Position numbers and translations under genes: made by a program
NCBI GenBank assembly: GCA_963741755.1
Contig: CAVUJG010000017.1
Coordinates: 28,587-92,586 of the forward strand
DNA from: Sva-07 sp963741755
Lineage (GTDB): Bacteria > Actinomycetota > Acidimicrobiia > Acidimicrobiales > Ilumatobacteraceae
DNA: 64,000 bases
Reading direction: 5' to 3'
The notes under the pieces: model-generated
Seen by the model: only the letters and a program-made list of their open reading frames with translations
Databases searched by the model: none
Told to the model about the DNA's origin: nothing
Part shown: piece by piece, positions 18,331 to 26,010 of the stretch
Layout of the letters: every line of letters starts with the position of its first letter
Position numbering within the stretch: position 1 is the first letter of the stretch

Positions 18331-19199
18331 CAGTGCTCCCCGCCACTCGTGCAGTGCGGGCCCTCGGCCTCCTGGCCAGTGGTGTTGGTGCCGATCGCCG
18401 GGCCGGGGATGGTGGTGCCGGTGTCGACGGTGACATCACCATTGCTTGCCACGGTGGCCGGGTGGCGATCCATCCCGCGCGGGGCCGGGCCGGCCTTCTT
18501 CTCGCCGGCGCGGTTGTACTGCGAGCCGTGGCACTGGCACTCGAACCACTGGCTGGTGGCGCATTCGGGCACACGGCAGCCGAGGTGCGGGCACTTCTGG
18601 CTGAGGATCACGAGACCCTCACGCATGGTCACGAGGAGGCTCTCGGGATAGATGGTCTCGGCGAGCGGGAGGGCCTCGGCCGGGTACTCGGTGATCCACG
18701 AACGGGCCTCAGCAGCGTAGAAGAACCCACCGCCCTGCTTGATGCCGTCCTTGATGTTGCCGATCTTGCCGACGGCAATCTGTCCACCGAAGCCGCCAGT
18801 GCCGCTCGGCCACAGGAACGCCACGAACGCCGCCGCAGCAAAGCCGGCCAGGCTGACGCTCATCAGCGACACCGTGGCGCGGTTGAAGAACTGACGGCGG
18901 GAGACACCGATGGCCTCCGGGTCGGGCGGCGTCCATGCGACGATCTCCGGCTCGGGGCGCTGCTCGATCTCGGTGCCAGCGCTGCGCGCAGCGACGCCGG
19001 CGGCCTCGACCTCGGACGCTGTGGTCTGCGTGACGGCGGGTTCGGCCGACTTGCGGGCGGCCTTGTCCCGTTGCACGGTCTCTCCCGACAGCGCGCCCGC
19101 ACCACGGACGTCGCTGCGACGAGCGAGGGTGAAGAACGAAACCGCGCCGAGGACGACGACGACTCCGATCGCGATGGCGATGATTGCTGCAGTACTCAT
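18330..19199 (-). CDS. Rieske iron-sulfur protein of the bc complex
   Basis: The 289-residue protein carries the 2Fe-2S Rieske motifs CPHLGC and CQCHGS, separated by 14 residues, in the C-terminal half. An N-terminal helix at residues 5-26 and a second helix after SRRQFF (about residues 112-140) are seen; the twin arginine there suggests Tat-dependent translocation of the cluster domain, as in actinobacterial QcrA. The two clusters of membrane segments and the intervening acidic linker match that family. ATG 19199 has a strong AAAGGAG ribosome binding site. It would oxidise quinol on the cytochrome b side and pass electrons to the cytochrome c encoded next. Confidence 0.94.
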   Translation of the reverse strand: MSTAAIIAIAIGVVVVLGAVSFFTLARRSDVRGAGALSGETVQRDKAARKSAEPAVTQTTASEVEAAGVAARSAGTEIEQRPEPEIVAWTPPDPEAIGVSRRQFFNRATVSLMSVSLAGFAAAAFVAFLWPSGTGGFGGQIAVGKIGNIKDGIKQGGGFFYAAEARSWITEYPAEALPLAETIYPESLLVTMREGLVILSQKCPHLGCRVPECATSQWFECQCHGSQYNRAGEKKAGPAPRGMDRHPATVASNGDVTVDTGTTIPGPAIGTNTTGQEAEGPHCTSGGEH

Positions 19200-19224
19200 G
19201 ACTGGGGGGTCTCCTTTCGCAATC

Positions 19225-20017
19225 TCACAATTCGAAGAACAGGCCTTCGACCCACGGTAGGACGAAGTTGAAACCAGGGCCTCGGAAGAACGAGCCGATC
19301 AGCACGAGCACCGCCCAGAACATGAGGTGCACGGTCATCAGGCCGGTGAGGAACTTGCGATCCTCGGGCTTGTTCGATGGATTTCGGTCGAGATACGGCG
19401 CCAACACGAGCGCGATCAGGCCCGACACCGGGCAGCGTCACACCGGCCACCATCGGGTGGAAGTAGGTCAGCAGCTCCTGCAGGCCGAGGAAGTACCACG
19501 GCGCCTTCGACGGGTTGGGGGTCTGGTTCGTGTTGGCGAGCTGCAGCAGCGGGGCGTGCACGAACACCGAGAAGATGAACACGAACACCGTCATCGCCAA
19601 CGCCGAGACGAACTCGGCAGCCAGCAGGTGCGGCCAGGTGTGGACCTTGTCGACCGGGGTGGCTTTGACGTCCTGGATCGATCCGGACTTGACCACGGTC
19701 AGCAAGCGCTGCGTGTGGCCACCCGGACCGGCGCCAACGGGGACGCCACCGCCCGCTGCAGGAGCGGCGACGACTGCGCCGACCTTCTCGGCCACTGCGA
19801 CGGCGCCGCCGCCGGCGGGTGCCTCGTCGGCTGCGCCACCGGCTTTGGCGGCCTTGGCCGCCTTGCTGCGCTGCAGCAGCGCTTCGGGGATCCGCGAATC
19901 GGCAGGCGCCGCGGCTGCGGCGGGCTCGGCGGCTTGCGGCGCGGCAGGAGCCTCGTCGGCCGACTTCTCGCGGGCGGCCTGCGCCCGCTTGAGGAGGTGC
20001 TCTGGGATCTCGGTCAT
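19225..20017 (-). CDS. Cytochrome b subunit IV-type protein (C-terminal half of cytochrome b), apparent frameshift near 19428
   Basis: Starts MTEIPEHLLKRAQAAREK, followed by an Ala/Pro-rich cytosolic region of about 100 residues with a second SRIPEALLQRSKAAKAAK copy, then membrane segments with NPSKAPWYFLGLQELL, the subunit IV/cytochrome b C-terminal signature. After PMVAGVTLPG the frame breaks near 19428; the continuation SGLIALVLAPYLDRNPSNKP to the stop at 19225 is in another frame. The span is 793 bp (3n+1), so one extra base (or loss of a GT pair in a GTGTG run) explains it. With the shift repaired the protein is about 264 residues. It pairs with the separate b6-type protein encoded upstream. 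Confidence 0.85.
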
Positions 20018-20050
20018 GGGGTTACCTCATGCTCCAGTCAACAGGGCGAA

Positions 20051-20836
20051 TCACAACGGACCCGAAATTCCGCCGTCCTTGCGCACCCGCCAGAAGTGGA
20101 TCGCCATGAAGATCACGATCACGAACGGCAGGAACAAGACGTGCAACACATACCAACGCAACAAGGTCTCCGACCCGATTTCGGCACCACCCAGCAGGAC
20201 GAATCTGACCTCTTCACCGAACACCGGGGTGTAGCCCATCATGTTGGTACCCACGGTGACCGCCCACAGCGCCAACTGGTCCCACGGCAACAGGTAGCCG
20301 GTGAACGACAGCAGCAGGGTGAGCGTGAGCAGGATCACGCCGATGACCCAGTTGAACTCACGAGGCGGCTTGTACGCGCCGTGGTAGAAGACGCGGGCCA
20401 TGTGCAGGAACACGGTGAGCACCATCAGGTGTGCTCCCCATCGGTGCATGTTTCTGACCAACAGCCCGAAGGTGACCGAGGTCTGCAGGTTCTGGATGTC
20501 GTTCCACGCCGCGGTCGCCTCGGGCCGGTAGAAGAACATCAGGAAGATGCCGGTGACGGTGAGCAGGATGAACAAGAAGAACGACAGGCCGCCGAGGCAG
20601 AGCGTGTAGCTGACCTTGACCGCGTGGCGCTTCACCTTCACCGGGTGCAGGTGGTACAGCACCGAGTTCATGATCACGTAGCTGCGGTTACGCGGGCTGT
20701 CGGTGTAGCCCTTGCGGAAGATCGAGCCCGGCCGGAAGATCGAGCTCCAGGCCTGGCTGCCCTGCACGTCGCCGACCGCGGTGTTCACACGGTCCTTGAC
20801 AGTGGGGCGTGGTTTGTCGTCGATGATCTTTGCCAT
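20051..20836 (-). CDS. Cytochrome b6-type subunit (N-terminal half of cytochrome b)
   Basis: The 261-residue protein holds four membrane helices with heme-ligand histidines in RNMHRWGAH (helix 2) and RWYVLHVLFLPFVIVIF...IHFWR (helix 4), the bis-histidine pattern of the two b hemes. The length and the absence of the C-terminal four helices match cytochrome b6 or split cytochrome b rather than the fused QcrB of mycobacteria and corynebacteria. The remaining half is encoded immediately downstream (33-bp gap). It forms the quinol-oxidising core of complex III in this organism. Confidence 0.92.
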   Translation of the reverse strand: MAKIIDDKPRPTVKDRVNTAVGDVQGSQAWSSIFRPGSIFRKGYTDSPRNRSYVIMNSVLYHLHPVKVKRHAVKVSYTLCLGGLSFFLFILLTVTGIFLMFFYRPEATAAWNDIQNLQTSVTFGLLVRNMHRWGAHLMVLTVFLHMARVFYHGAYKPPREFNWVIGVILLTLTLLLSFTGYLLPWDQLALWAVTVGTNMMGYTPVFGEEVRFVLLGGAEIGSETLLRWYVLHVLFLPFVIVIFMAIHFWRVRKDGGISGPL

Positions 20837-20846
20837 AGGGGTTCTC

Positions 20847-21260
20847 TCAGAGCCTCATGCCGTAGCCGTAGCCGTGGTTGTTGGTTCGAACGTGTGAATT
20901 GCCGGCGGCGGTGGCGGTGCCCACCTTGCCGAGGATGATGACGCCTGTCGGGCATCGATCGACACACAACGCACAACGGGTGCAGATGTCGTCGTCGATG
21001 GTGAACATGAAGGCATCGGACGGGTCGGTGCCCGGCTGCTCGGTCCCGTCGGCCTCGACGACCGCGTCGACCGAGACCATGTGGATGCACTTCCACGGGC
21101 AGATGTCGACACAGCCCTCGCACGCGATGCACTCGGTCTGATCGATGTGGATGAACTGCTTCGGCTTGACGGCCTTGGTCAGGTAGTCCGCGTCGACCTC
21201 CACCAACGTGTACGCGTCGGTGTACGGCATCAAAGGAGGGTTGGCGTCGGTACGTGCCAT
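20847..21260 (-). CDS. 2[4Fe-4S] ferredoxin-type protein in the bc operon
   Basis: The 137-residue soluble protein has two typical cluster motifs: CIACEGCVDICP near residue 43 and CTRCALCVDRCP near residue 93, separated by about 40 residues that contain an acidic insert (EADGTEQPGTDPSD). The C-terminal tail is rich in glycine, histidine and tyrosine. It lies between the 158-residue membrane protein and cytochrome b6 with gaps of 3 and 10 bp. A ferredoxin inside a cytochrome bc operon suggests an electron input or branch involving low-potential carriers; the partner is not determinable from sequence. Confidence 0.87.
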   Translation of the reverse strand: MARTDANPPLMPYTDAYTLVEVDADYLTKAVKPKQFIHIDQTECIACEGCVDICPWKCIHMVSVDAVVEADGTEQPGTDPSDAFMFTIDDDICTRCALCVDRCPTGVIILGKVGTATAAGNSHVRTNNHGYGYGMRL

Positions 21261-21263
21261 CGA

Positions 21264-21740
21264 TCAGGCCTTCTTGACCAGCGGACGACCGTAGGTGGAG
21301 ACCGGGAGTTCCTTCGGCTTGACGTCGCCGCGCTTCTGCCACCAGATCGCCAAGTAGATGTAGAGCACGAAGAGCACGGCGTGGATCAGCACGGCGACGA
21401 TGTCGCGAACGGCTTCGTACTGCAGGGTGATCGGGTTCCAGCCACCGGCCGATTCGGGCTTCAAGATGCCGCCCGGGCCGTAGATGATCTTGTCCTTCGA
21501 CCAGCCGAGGTCCTTGTCGGCGTGGTCGATCCACTGGTGGGGCAGGATGCCGAACGCAAGGAAGAGCACGCCGAACAGATAGGTCGAAGCGAGCATCGCC
21601 TCACCCCACGAGAACGGCGCACCGACGGGGCGGCGCTTGCCGTACGGGATGATCGCGAGCGACAGCACGAGGGTCGCGATGAGCGCCGTCAGGAAGGCCT
21701 GGTTCATCCCTGGCCACTCGAGTGGGGCGATTGCGATCAT
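21264..21740 (-). CDS. Small membrane protein, first gene of the bc/nuo run
   Basis: Not recognised. From ATG 21740 the product is 158 residues: an N-terminal helix (MNQAFLTALIATLVLSLAII), a second around ASTYLFGVLFLAFGILPHQW, a polar loop with HADKDLGWSKDK, and a third helix (IVAVLIHAVLFVLYIYLAIWW) with a basic tail ending KKA. A GTG/ATG further upstream would add about 26 residues that look non-native, and an internal Met (21708) is also possible. It begins the minus-strand run and is 3 bp from the ferredoxin gene, so it is probably a membrane partner of that ferredoxin or of the bc complex. Confidence 0.72.
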   Translation of the reverse strand: MIAIAPLEWPGMNQAFLTALIATLVLSLAIIPYGKRRPVGAPFSWGEAMLASTYLFGVLFLAFGILPHQWIDHADKDLGWSKDKIIYGPGGILKPESAGGWNPITLQYEAVRDIVAVLIHAVLFVLYIYLAIWWQKRGDVKPKELPVSTYGRPLVKKA

Positions 21741-21980
21741 GGGTGCGGAAATCCTGTCGTGGTCGATCTGTGTGTGGCACCCGGACGGCGTTGGTGATCG
21801 GACGAACCGATCGGCCACCGACGAGCCGGGATATTCGCCAACGAACTGTAGTCGTCAGCGCCAGATGTGCGAAGTCTGGCACGCAAGTCTCGCGAGCGCG
21901 CCAGGTTGTGCGTAAGTGCATCGCGATCGATCCGGCCACAGATTCCCGGATCGGGGCGACGGCCATCTATCATCTCCGAA
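21741..21980. other. Divergent intergenic region upstream of both respiratory runs
   Basis: A 240-bp non-coding stretch separates the minus-strand run (first gene at 21740) from the plus-strand cytochrome c gene (21981). It is the only sizeable gap upstream of the bc/nuo run and must hold the promoters of both directions. I cannot assign -10/-35 boxes or an operator with confidence. Confidence 0.5.
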
Positions 21981-22841
21981 GTGACCGAGATCCCCGAACA
22001 TCTCCTGAAGCGGTCGCGCGAGCGGCGCTCCGCGATCGGCCAGGGCGGCGACGCCGCCGATGCGCCCAGCGACGCCGCTGCCACCTCGAACGCACCGGCC
22101 ACCACGCCCGCCGCCACGACGCCTGCCGCCGCACCCGCAGCGTCCGGGCCGCCAGCGCGTACGGCCGCACCTGCTCCCGCAGCGCCGCCGCCTGCCAAGC
22201 CCGACCCTGTGTACGTGCAGGCCGCCAAGCAGCGCCGCAAGATTCCGTTCTGGGCGATGGCCACACTCAGCCTGATGCCGGTGTGGGCATTCATGTACGT
22301 GCGCGCCGTCACCGAGCCGCCCGTAGTCGTCGAAGGCCCGCTCGGTATCGGCACCGAGATGTACAGCAGCTGCGCCAGCTGCCACGGAGCCGACGGCGGT
22401 GGTGGCGTGGGGTACCCGTTCTCCGGCGGCTCTGTGCTGCAGACCTTCCCGCACATCGAAGACCAGATTCGTTACGTGTACTACGGCACCGAGGGCTACA
22501 ACGCCGCCGGCGTCGAGATCTACGGCAACCCCGACCGTGAGGGTGGCCCACACGTCACCGGCGCTCGTGGCGTGATGCCCGCCTTCGGCGGCCAGCTCAC
22601 GCAGTACGAGATCGTCGCGGTCGTCTGCCACGAGCGCTACGACCTCGGCGGCGCCGACCCGACGAGCGAAGAGTACGCCGAGGAGTACGAGACCTGGTGC
22701 TCGGAAGAGTCAGCCGTGTTCGCCGAACTCGAAGCCGGCACCTACGACTACACCTCGCCAGACGCCCCCGACCTGGGCCCCGCCGCGATCACGCCGATCG
22801 GCCCCGAGGCCATCCCCGGCTCGCCCCCCTCGGCCGGCTGA
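21981..22841 (+). CDS. Membrane-anchored monoheme cytochrome c with N-terminal IPEHLLKR motif
   Basis: GTG 21981 gives VTEIPEHLLKRSRERR, nearly identical to the start of cytochrome b subunit IV encoded divergently. An Ala/Pro-rich linker of about 60 residues follows, then a single membrane helix (IPFWAMATLSLMPVWAFMYV, about residues 94-113) and an outer domain with one CASCHG heme motif near residue 138. GVMPAFGGQLTQYEIVAVVC with Met-Pro fits the distal ligand region. The product has 286 residues with an acidic tail. It probably carries electrons between the bc complex and an oxidase. Its stop overlaps the next gene. Confidence 0.87.
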   Translation: MTEIPEHLLKRSRERRSAIGQGGDAADAPSDAAATSNAPATTPAATTPAAAPAASGPPARTAAPAPAAPPPAKPDPVYVQAAKQRRKIPFWAMATLSLMPVWAFMYVRAVTEPPVVVEGPLGIGTEMYSSCASCHGADGGGGVGYPFSGGSVLQTFPHIEDQIRYVYYGTEGYNAAGVEIYGNPDREGGPHVTGARGVMPAFGGQLTQYEIVAVVCHERYDLGGADPTSEEYAEEYETWCSEESAVFAELEAGTYDYTSPDAPDLGPAAITPIGPEAIPGSPPSAG

Positions 22842-24109
22842 CGGGAACCGCCCTGGACACCGACGTCCTCGTCGTCGGCGGTGGTCCTGCCGGAGCATCG
22901 GTCGCCACCTGGTTGGCCCGAGCGGGCCATCACGTCACGGTCGTCGAGAAACGCCCCGTGGCGCGCCACAAGGCGTGCGGCGACGCGATCACGCCTCGCG
23001 CCCTGCGCGAGTTGACGCTGCTCGACATCGACCCGATGTCGCTCGGCGGACACCGCCTCGCCGGAGTTCGGCTCGTGCACGGCACGCGAAGCGTCACGGC
23101 GCCGTGGCCGCGCCACGTCGACGTGCCGGACCACGCCACCGCACTTCGTCGCGACCTGCTCGATGGCCACCTGCGGTCTCGTGCTGCCGATGCGGGTGCC
23201 ACCGTCGTGATGGGACATCAGGCCACGGCACCCATCGTCGAGCGGGGCTTCGTCCGCGGCGCCACGCTGGCGACCGATCCCGAACTCGACGCGAACGCCG
23301 AGCGCCACGAGGTCGTGCGCGCCCGGTTCGTCGTGGTCGCCGACGGCGCGAACAGCAGCTTCGGTCGCGACCTCGGCACCACTCGACAGCGCCACTGGCC
23401 CTACGGCATCGCCACTCGGACCTACTTCCGCAGTGATCGGGCGGCCGAGTCGTGGATCGAGTCCGACCTGGGCATCGCTGATGCTGCCGGTCACCCGATC
23501 GCCGGGTACGGCTGGGTGATCCCGCTCGGCGACGGCACGGTCAACGTCGGCGTCGGTGTGTTGTCGACCTACCGAGACGTGCGCGGTATCAATGCACTGA
23601 AGCTGCTCGACTCGTTCGCCCAGCAGATCGCTGAGCGTTGGCACCTCGACCCCGCGGCGCAGCTCAAGGCACCCACCCGATTTCGTGTGCCGTTGGCCGG
23701 TTCGGTCGGCCCGAAGATGGGGCCGACGTTCCTCGTCGTTGGCGACGCGGCGGGCGCGGCGAGCCCGTTCAACGGTGACGGCGTCGATGCGGCGTTGATG
23801 AGCGGCCGTCTCGCCGCCGAGGTGCTCGACGCAGCGTTGTCATCGGGCAACTCCACGACGCTGCAGCGATACCCGACGATGCTCGCCGACGAAATCGGTC
23901 GCTACCACCAGGTGGGGCGCTTGACGGCCCGATTTCTCGGCCGCCCGGCCATCCTTCGCCCGGCGTTGCGTCTCGGCGTTCGCAGCGATCGCATCGCCGG
24001 CGCCGTGCTTCGCATCGCCACGAACGAACTGCGCGACGGCCACCCCGGCGGCGCCGAACGTGCCTACGCCCTCGCCAGCACCATCAGCAAGTTCGCCCCC
24101 AATTGGTAG
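22838..24109 (+). CDS. Geranylgeranyl reductase-family FAD-dependent oxidoreductase
   Basis: The N-terminus has the FAD Rossmann fold VLVVGGGPAGASVATWLARAG with the acidic E in VVEKRP, then KACGDAITPRAL typical of geranylgeranyl reductases, and a later DGANSSFGRDLG and FLVVGDAAGAASPFNGDGV for FAD phosphate binding. The family saturates isoprenoid chains, including the menaquinone side chain (MenJ-type), which fits the position beside a quinol-oxidising complex; the exact substrate is inference. No ATG or GTG lies near the start of homology. A CTG at 22838 overlapping the upstream stop (CTGA), or a CTG at 22853, is the likely start, so the 5' end is uncertain. Confidence 0.86.
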   Translation: MTGTALDTDVLVVGGGPAGASVATWLARAGHHVTVVEKRPVARHKACGDAITPRALRELTLLDIDPMSLGGHRLAGVRLVHGTRSVTAPWPRHVDVPDHATALRRDLLDGHLRSRAADAGATVVMGHQATAPIVERGFVRGATLATDPELDANAERHEVVRARFVVVADGANSSFGRDLGTTRQRHWPYGIATRTYFRSDRAAESWIESDLGIADAAGHPIAGYGWVIPLGDGTVNVGVGVLSTYRDVRGINALKLLDSFAQQIAERWHLDPAAQLKAPTRFRVPLAGSVGPKMGPTFLVVGDAAGAASPFNGDGVDAALMSGRLAAEVLDAALSSGNSTTLQRYPTMLADEIGRYHQVGRLTARFLGRPAILRPALRLGVRSDRIAGAVLRIATNELRDGHPGGAERAYALASTISKFAPNW

Positions 24110-24200
24110 TCGAGGCCTCACCGCGCCCCGGTGGTGGGGAACGGTTGGTCGGCCTCGACGCCAGGCTCGTCGCTGGCGCTTCCCTCGCCGACCGCCCCTC

Positions 24201-24455
24201 CGATGAGCGAAGCGACCGGATACGGCGGTCTCGCTCATCGCAACCCGCTCAACACACCCACCGATGAGCGAAGCGACCGCATACGGCGATTTCGCTCATC
24301 GCAACCCGCTCAACACACCCACCGATGAGCGAAGCGACCGCATACGGCGATCTCGCTCATCGCAACCCGCTCAACACACCCACCGATGAGCGAAGCGACC
24401 GGATACGGCGATCTCGCTCATCGCAACCCGCTCAACACACCCACCGATCGCATCG
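24201..24455. repeat. Array of 61-bp palindromic repeats, four full copies plus a truncated fifth (family A, locus 2)
   Basis: Copies start at 24201, 24262, 24323 and 24384, exactly 61 bp apart, with a truncated start at 24445. Each begins CGATGAGCG and ends CTCGCTCATCG around an ATACGGCG middle, so the arms are complementary. The 21-bp linker (CAACCCGCTCAACACACCCAC) is identical between all copies but differs from that of locus 1. The array separates the converging flavoprotein and trkH genes, close to the trkH stop. No coding potential is visible. 24110-24200 upstream contains nothing I can identify. Confidence 0.92.
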
Positions 24456-24462
24456 AGGGTGA

Positions 24463-26010
24463 TCAGTCGAAGCGGCGCCGGCGGGGGTGGAACGCTCTCG
24501 GCAGGCGGAGCGTGACCACCGAGAGCGCCAGGATCACCGGGTAGATCTCGAGGCGTCCGAGCAGCATCTGCGCCATCGCGATCGCCCGGCCTGGAGCAGG
24601 GATCGAGAGGAAGTCGTTCGCATGATCGAGGGCGCCGAGGCCCGGGCCGACGTTGCCGAACGCGGTCGCCGACGACGACAACGACGTGATCATGTCGGGA
24701 CCGGTCGCCGAGATCAGCACAGCGCCACCTCCGAAGATCGCCAACGCGAGGATCATGAAGCCCACCACCCGGCGGGCAACGTCGTCGGGAAGAATGCCGT
24801 TGCCCACTCGCACAGGCCGCACGAGATGAGGATGGAGGTTCCGCAACCCCTCGCGGTGAGCGAAGCTCGCGATTGCCATCACCCGCACCAGCTTCACGCC
24901 ACCAGCGGTCGAACCGGCCATCGCGCCGATCGGCATGGCCATCAGCAGCACGAGCTGCGTCGTCTGGCTCCACAAGCCGTACTCGGTGGTGACGTACCCG
25001 GTCGTCGTCACGGTCGACACGGTGGTGAACAGTGCGTCACGGAACCCGGCTGCCTGCGCCCCATCGTTCCCCGAGGCGATGAACGACCACAGCGTGATCC
25101 CCGCAACGACCAACAGGTACACCTTGAACTCCGACGAGCGCAGCAGCGGCTTCGGATCGCGCTTGAGCGCCCGGTAGTAGAGCGTGAAGCTGCCACCCGC
25201 CAGCAGCATCGCGACGATGCAGATCCACTCGATCGCGGCTGAGTCGAACGCCCCGATCGAGTCCTGATACGGCGAGAAACCGCCGGTCGACACCGTGGTG
25301 AAGCTGTGCGAGACCGCGTCGTAGATGCTCATTCCGGCGACCGCGTAGAGGAGTGCGAGCACGATGGTGAAGCCGACGTACACCGCCCACAGCCGCCGGG
25401 CGGTCTCGCGCACCCTCGGCGTCAGCCGCTCGCCGGTCGGCCCCGGCGCCTCCGCCGCGAGCAGGCTCATCCCACCCGAACCGACGGTCGGCAGCACGGC
25501 GACCACGAGCACGATCACGCCCATGCCGCCCATCCACTGCGTGGTCGAACGCCAGAACAGCAGTCCCTGGGAGGTTGACTCGATGTTCGGCGTCACCGTG
25601 GCACCGGTCGTGGTGAAGCCCGAGATCGACTCGAACAAGGCGTCGTCGATCCGATCGAAGTGTCCGGTGAGCAGGTAGGGGATCGCGCCGGCGATCGCCA
25701 TGGCGATCCACGCGACGGTGACCGTGGTGAACACATCGAGGATGCGGATCTGCTTCGGCACGATCGTGATCCGCCACATCACCGAACCGATCGCCCAGAT
25801 CACCACTCCGGTGACGAGCAGCACGACGACGTCAGGCCCACCGTCGATGGCGTCGACGATGCCAGACACCGCGATTCCCGCCCCCACCACCGCGATGGTC
25901 AGCCCGACCACGTTCGCCACGAGCGACGAGTGCCGCCCGGGCGACAGGAGTCGTTCGCCACGGCCACCGAACCACGAAACGCGCCCGGTCGAGTGGGTCG
26001 CCAACGTCAC
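24463..26010 (-). CDS. trkH: Trk-type potassium uptake membrane subunit
   Basis: The 515-residue polytopic membrane protein shows the four selectivity-filter-like turns of the TrkH/KtrB family: GFTTTGATV, VSTGGFSPYQDS, TVTTTGYVTTEYG and AFGNVGPGLG, each preceded by a pore helix. It forms the K+ channel part of a TrkAH system in the cytoplasmic membrane. GTG 26010 overlaps the trkA stop as GTGA, so the pair is translationally coupled with trkA first. The C-terminal tail is strongly basic (FHPRRRRFD). The gene converges with the repeat array at 24201. Confidence 0.94.
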   Translation of the reverse strand: MTLATHSTGRVSWFGGRGERLLSPGRHSSLVANVVGLTIAVVGAGIAVSGIVDAIDGGPDVVVLLVTGVVIWAIGSVMWRITIVPKQIRILDVFTTVTVAWIAMAIAGAIPYLLTGHFDRIDDALFESISGFTTTGATVTPNIESTSQGLLFWRSTTQWMGGMGVIVLVVAVLPTVGSGGMSLLAAEAPGPTGERLTPRVRETARRLWAVYVGFTIVLALLYAVAGMSIYDAVSHSFTTVSTGGFSPYQDSIGAFDSAAIEWICIVAMLLAGGSFTLYYRALKRDPKPLLRSSEFKVYLLVVAGITLWSFIASGNDGAQAAGFRDALFTTVSTVTTTGYVTTEYGLWSQTTQLVLLMAMPIGAMAGSTAGGVKLVRVMAIASFAHREGLRNLHPHLVRPVRVGNGILPDDVARRVVGFMILALAIFGGGAVLISATGPDMITSLSSSATAFGNVGPGLGALDHANDFLSIPAPGRAIAMAQMLLGRLEIYPVILALSVVTLRLPRAFHPRRRRFD

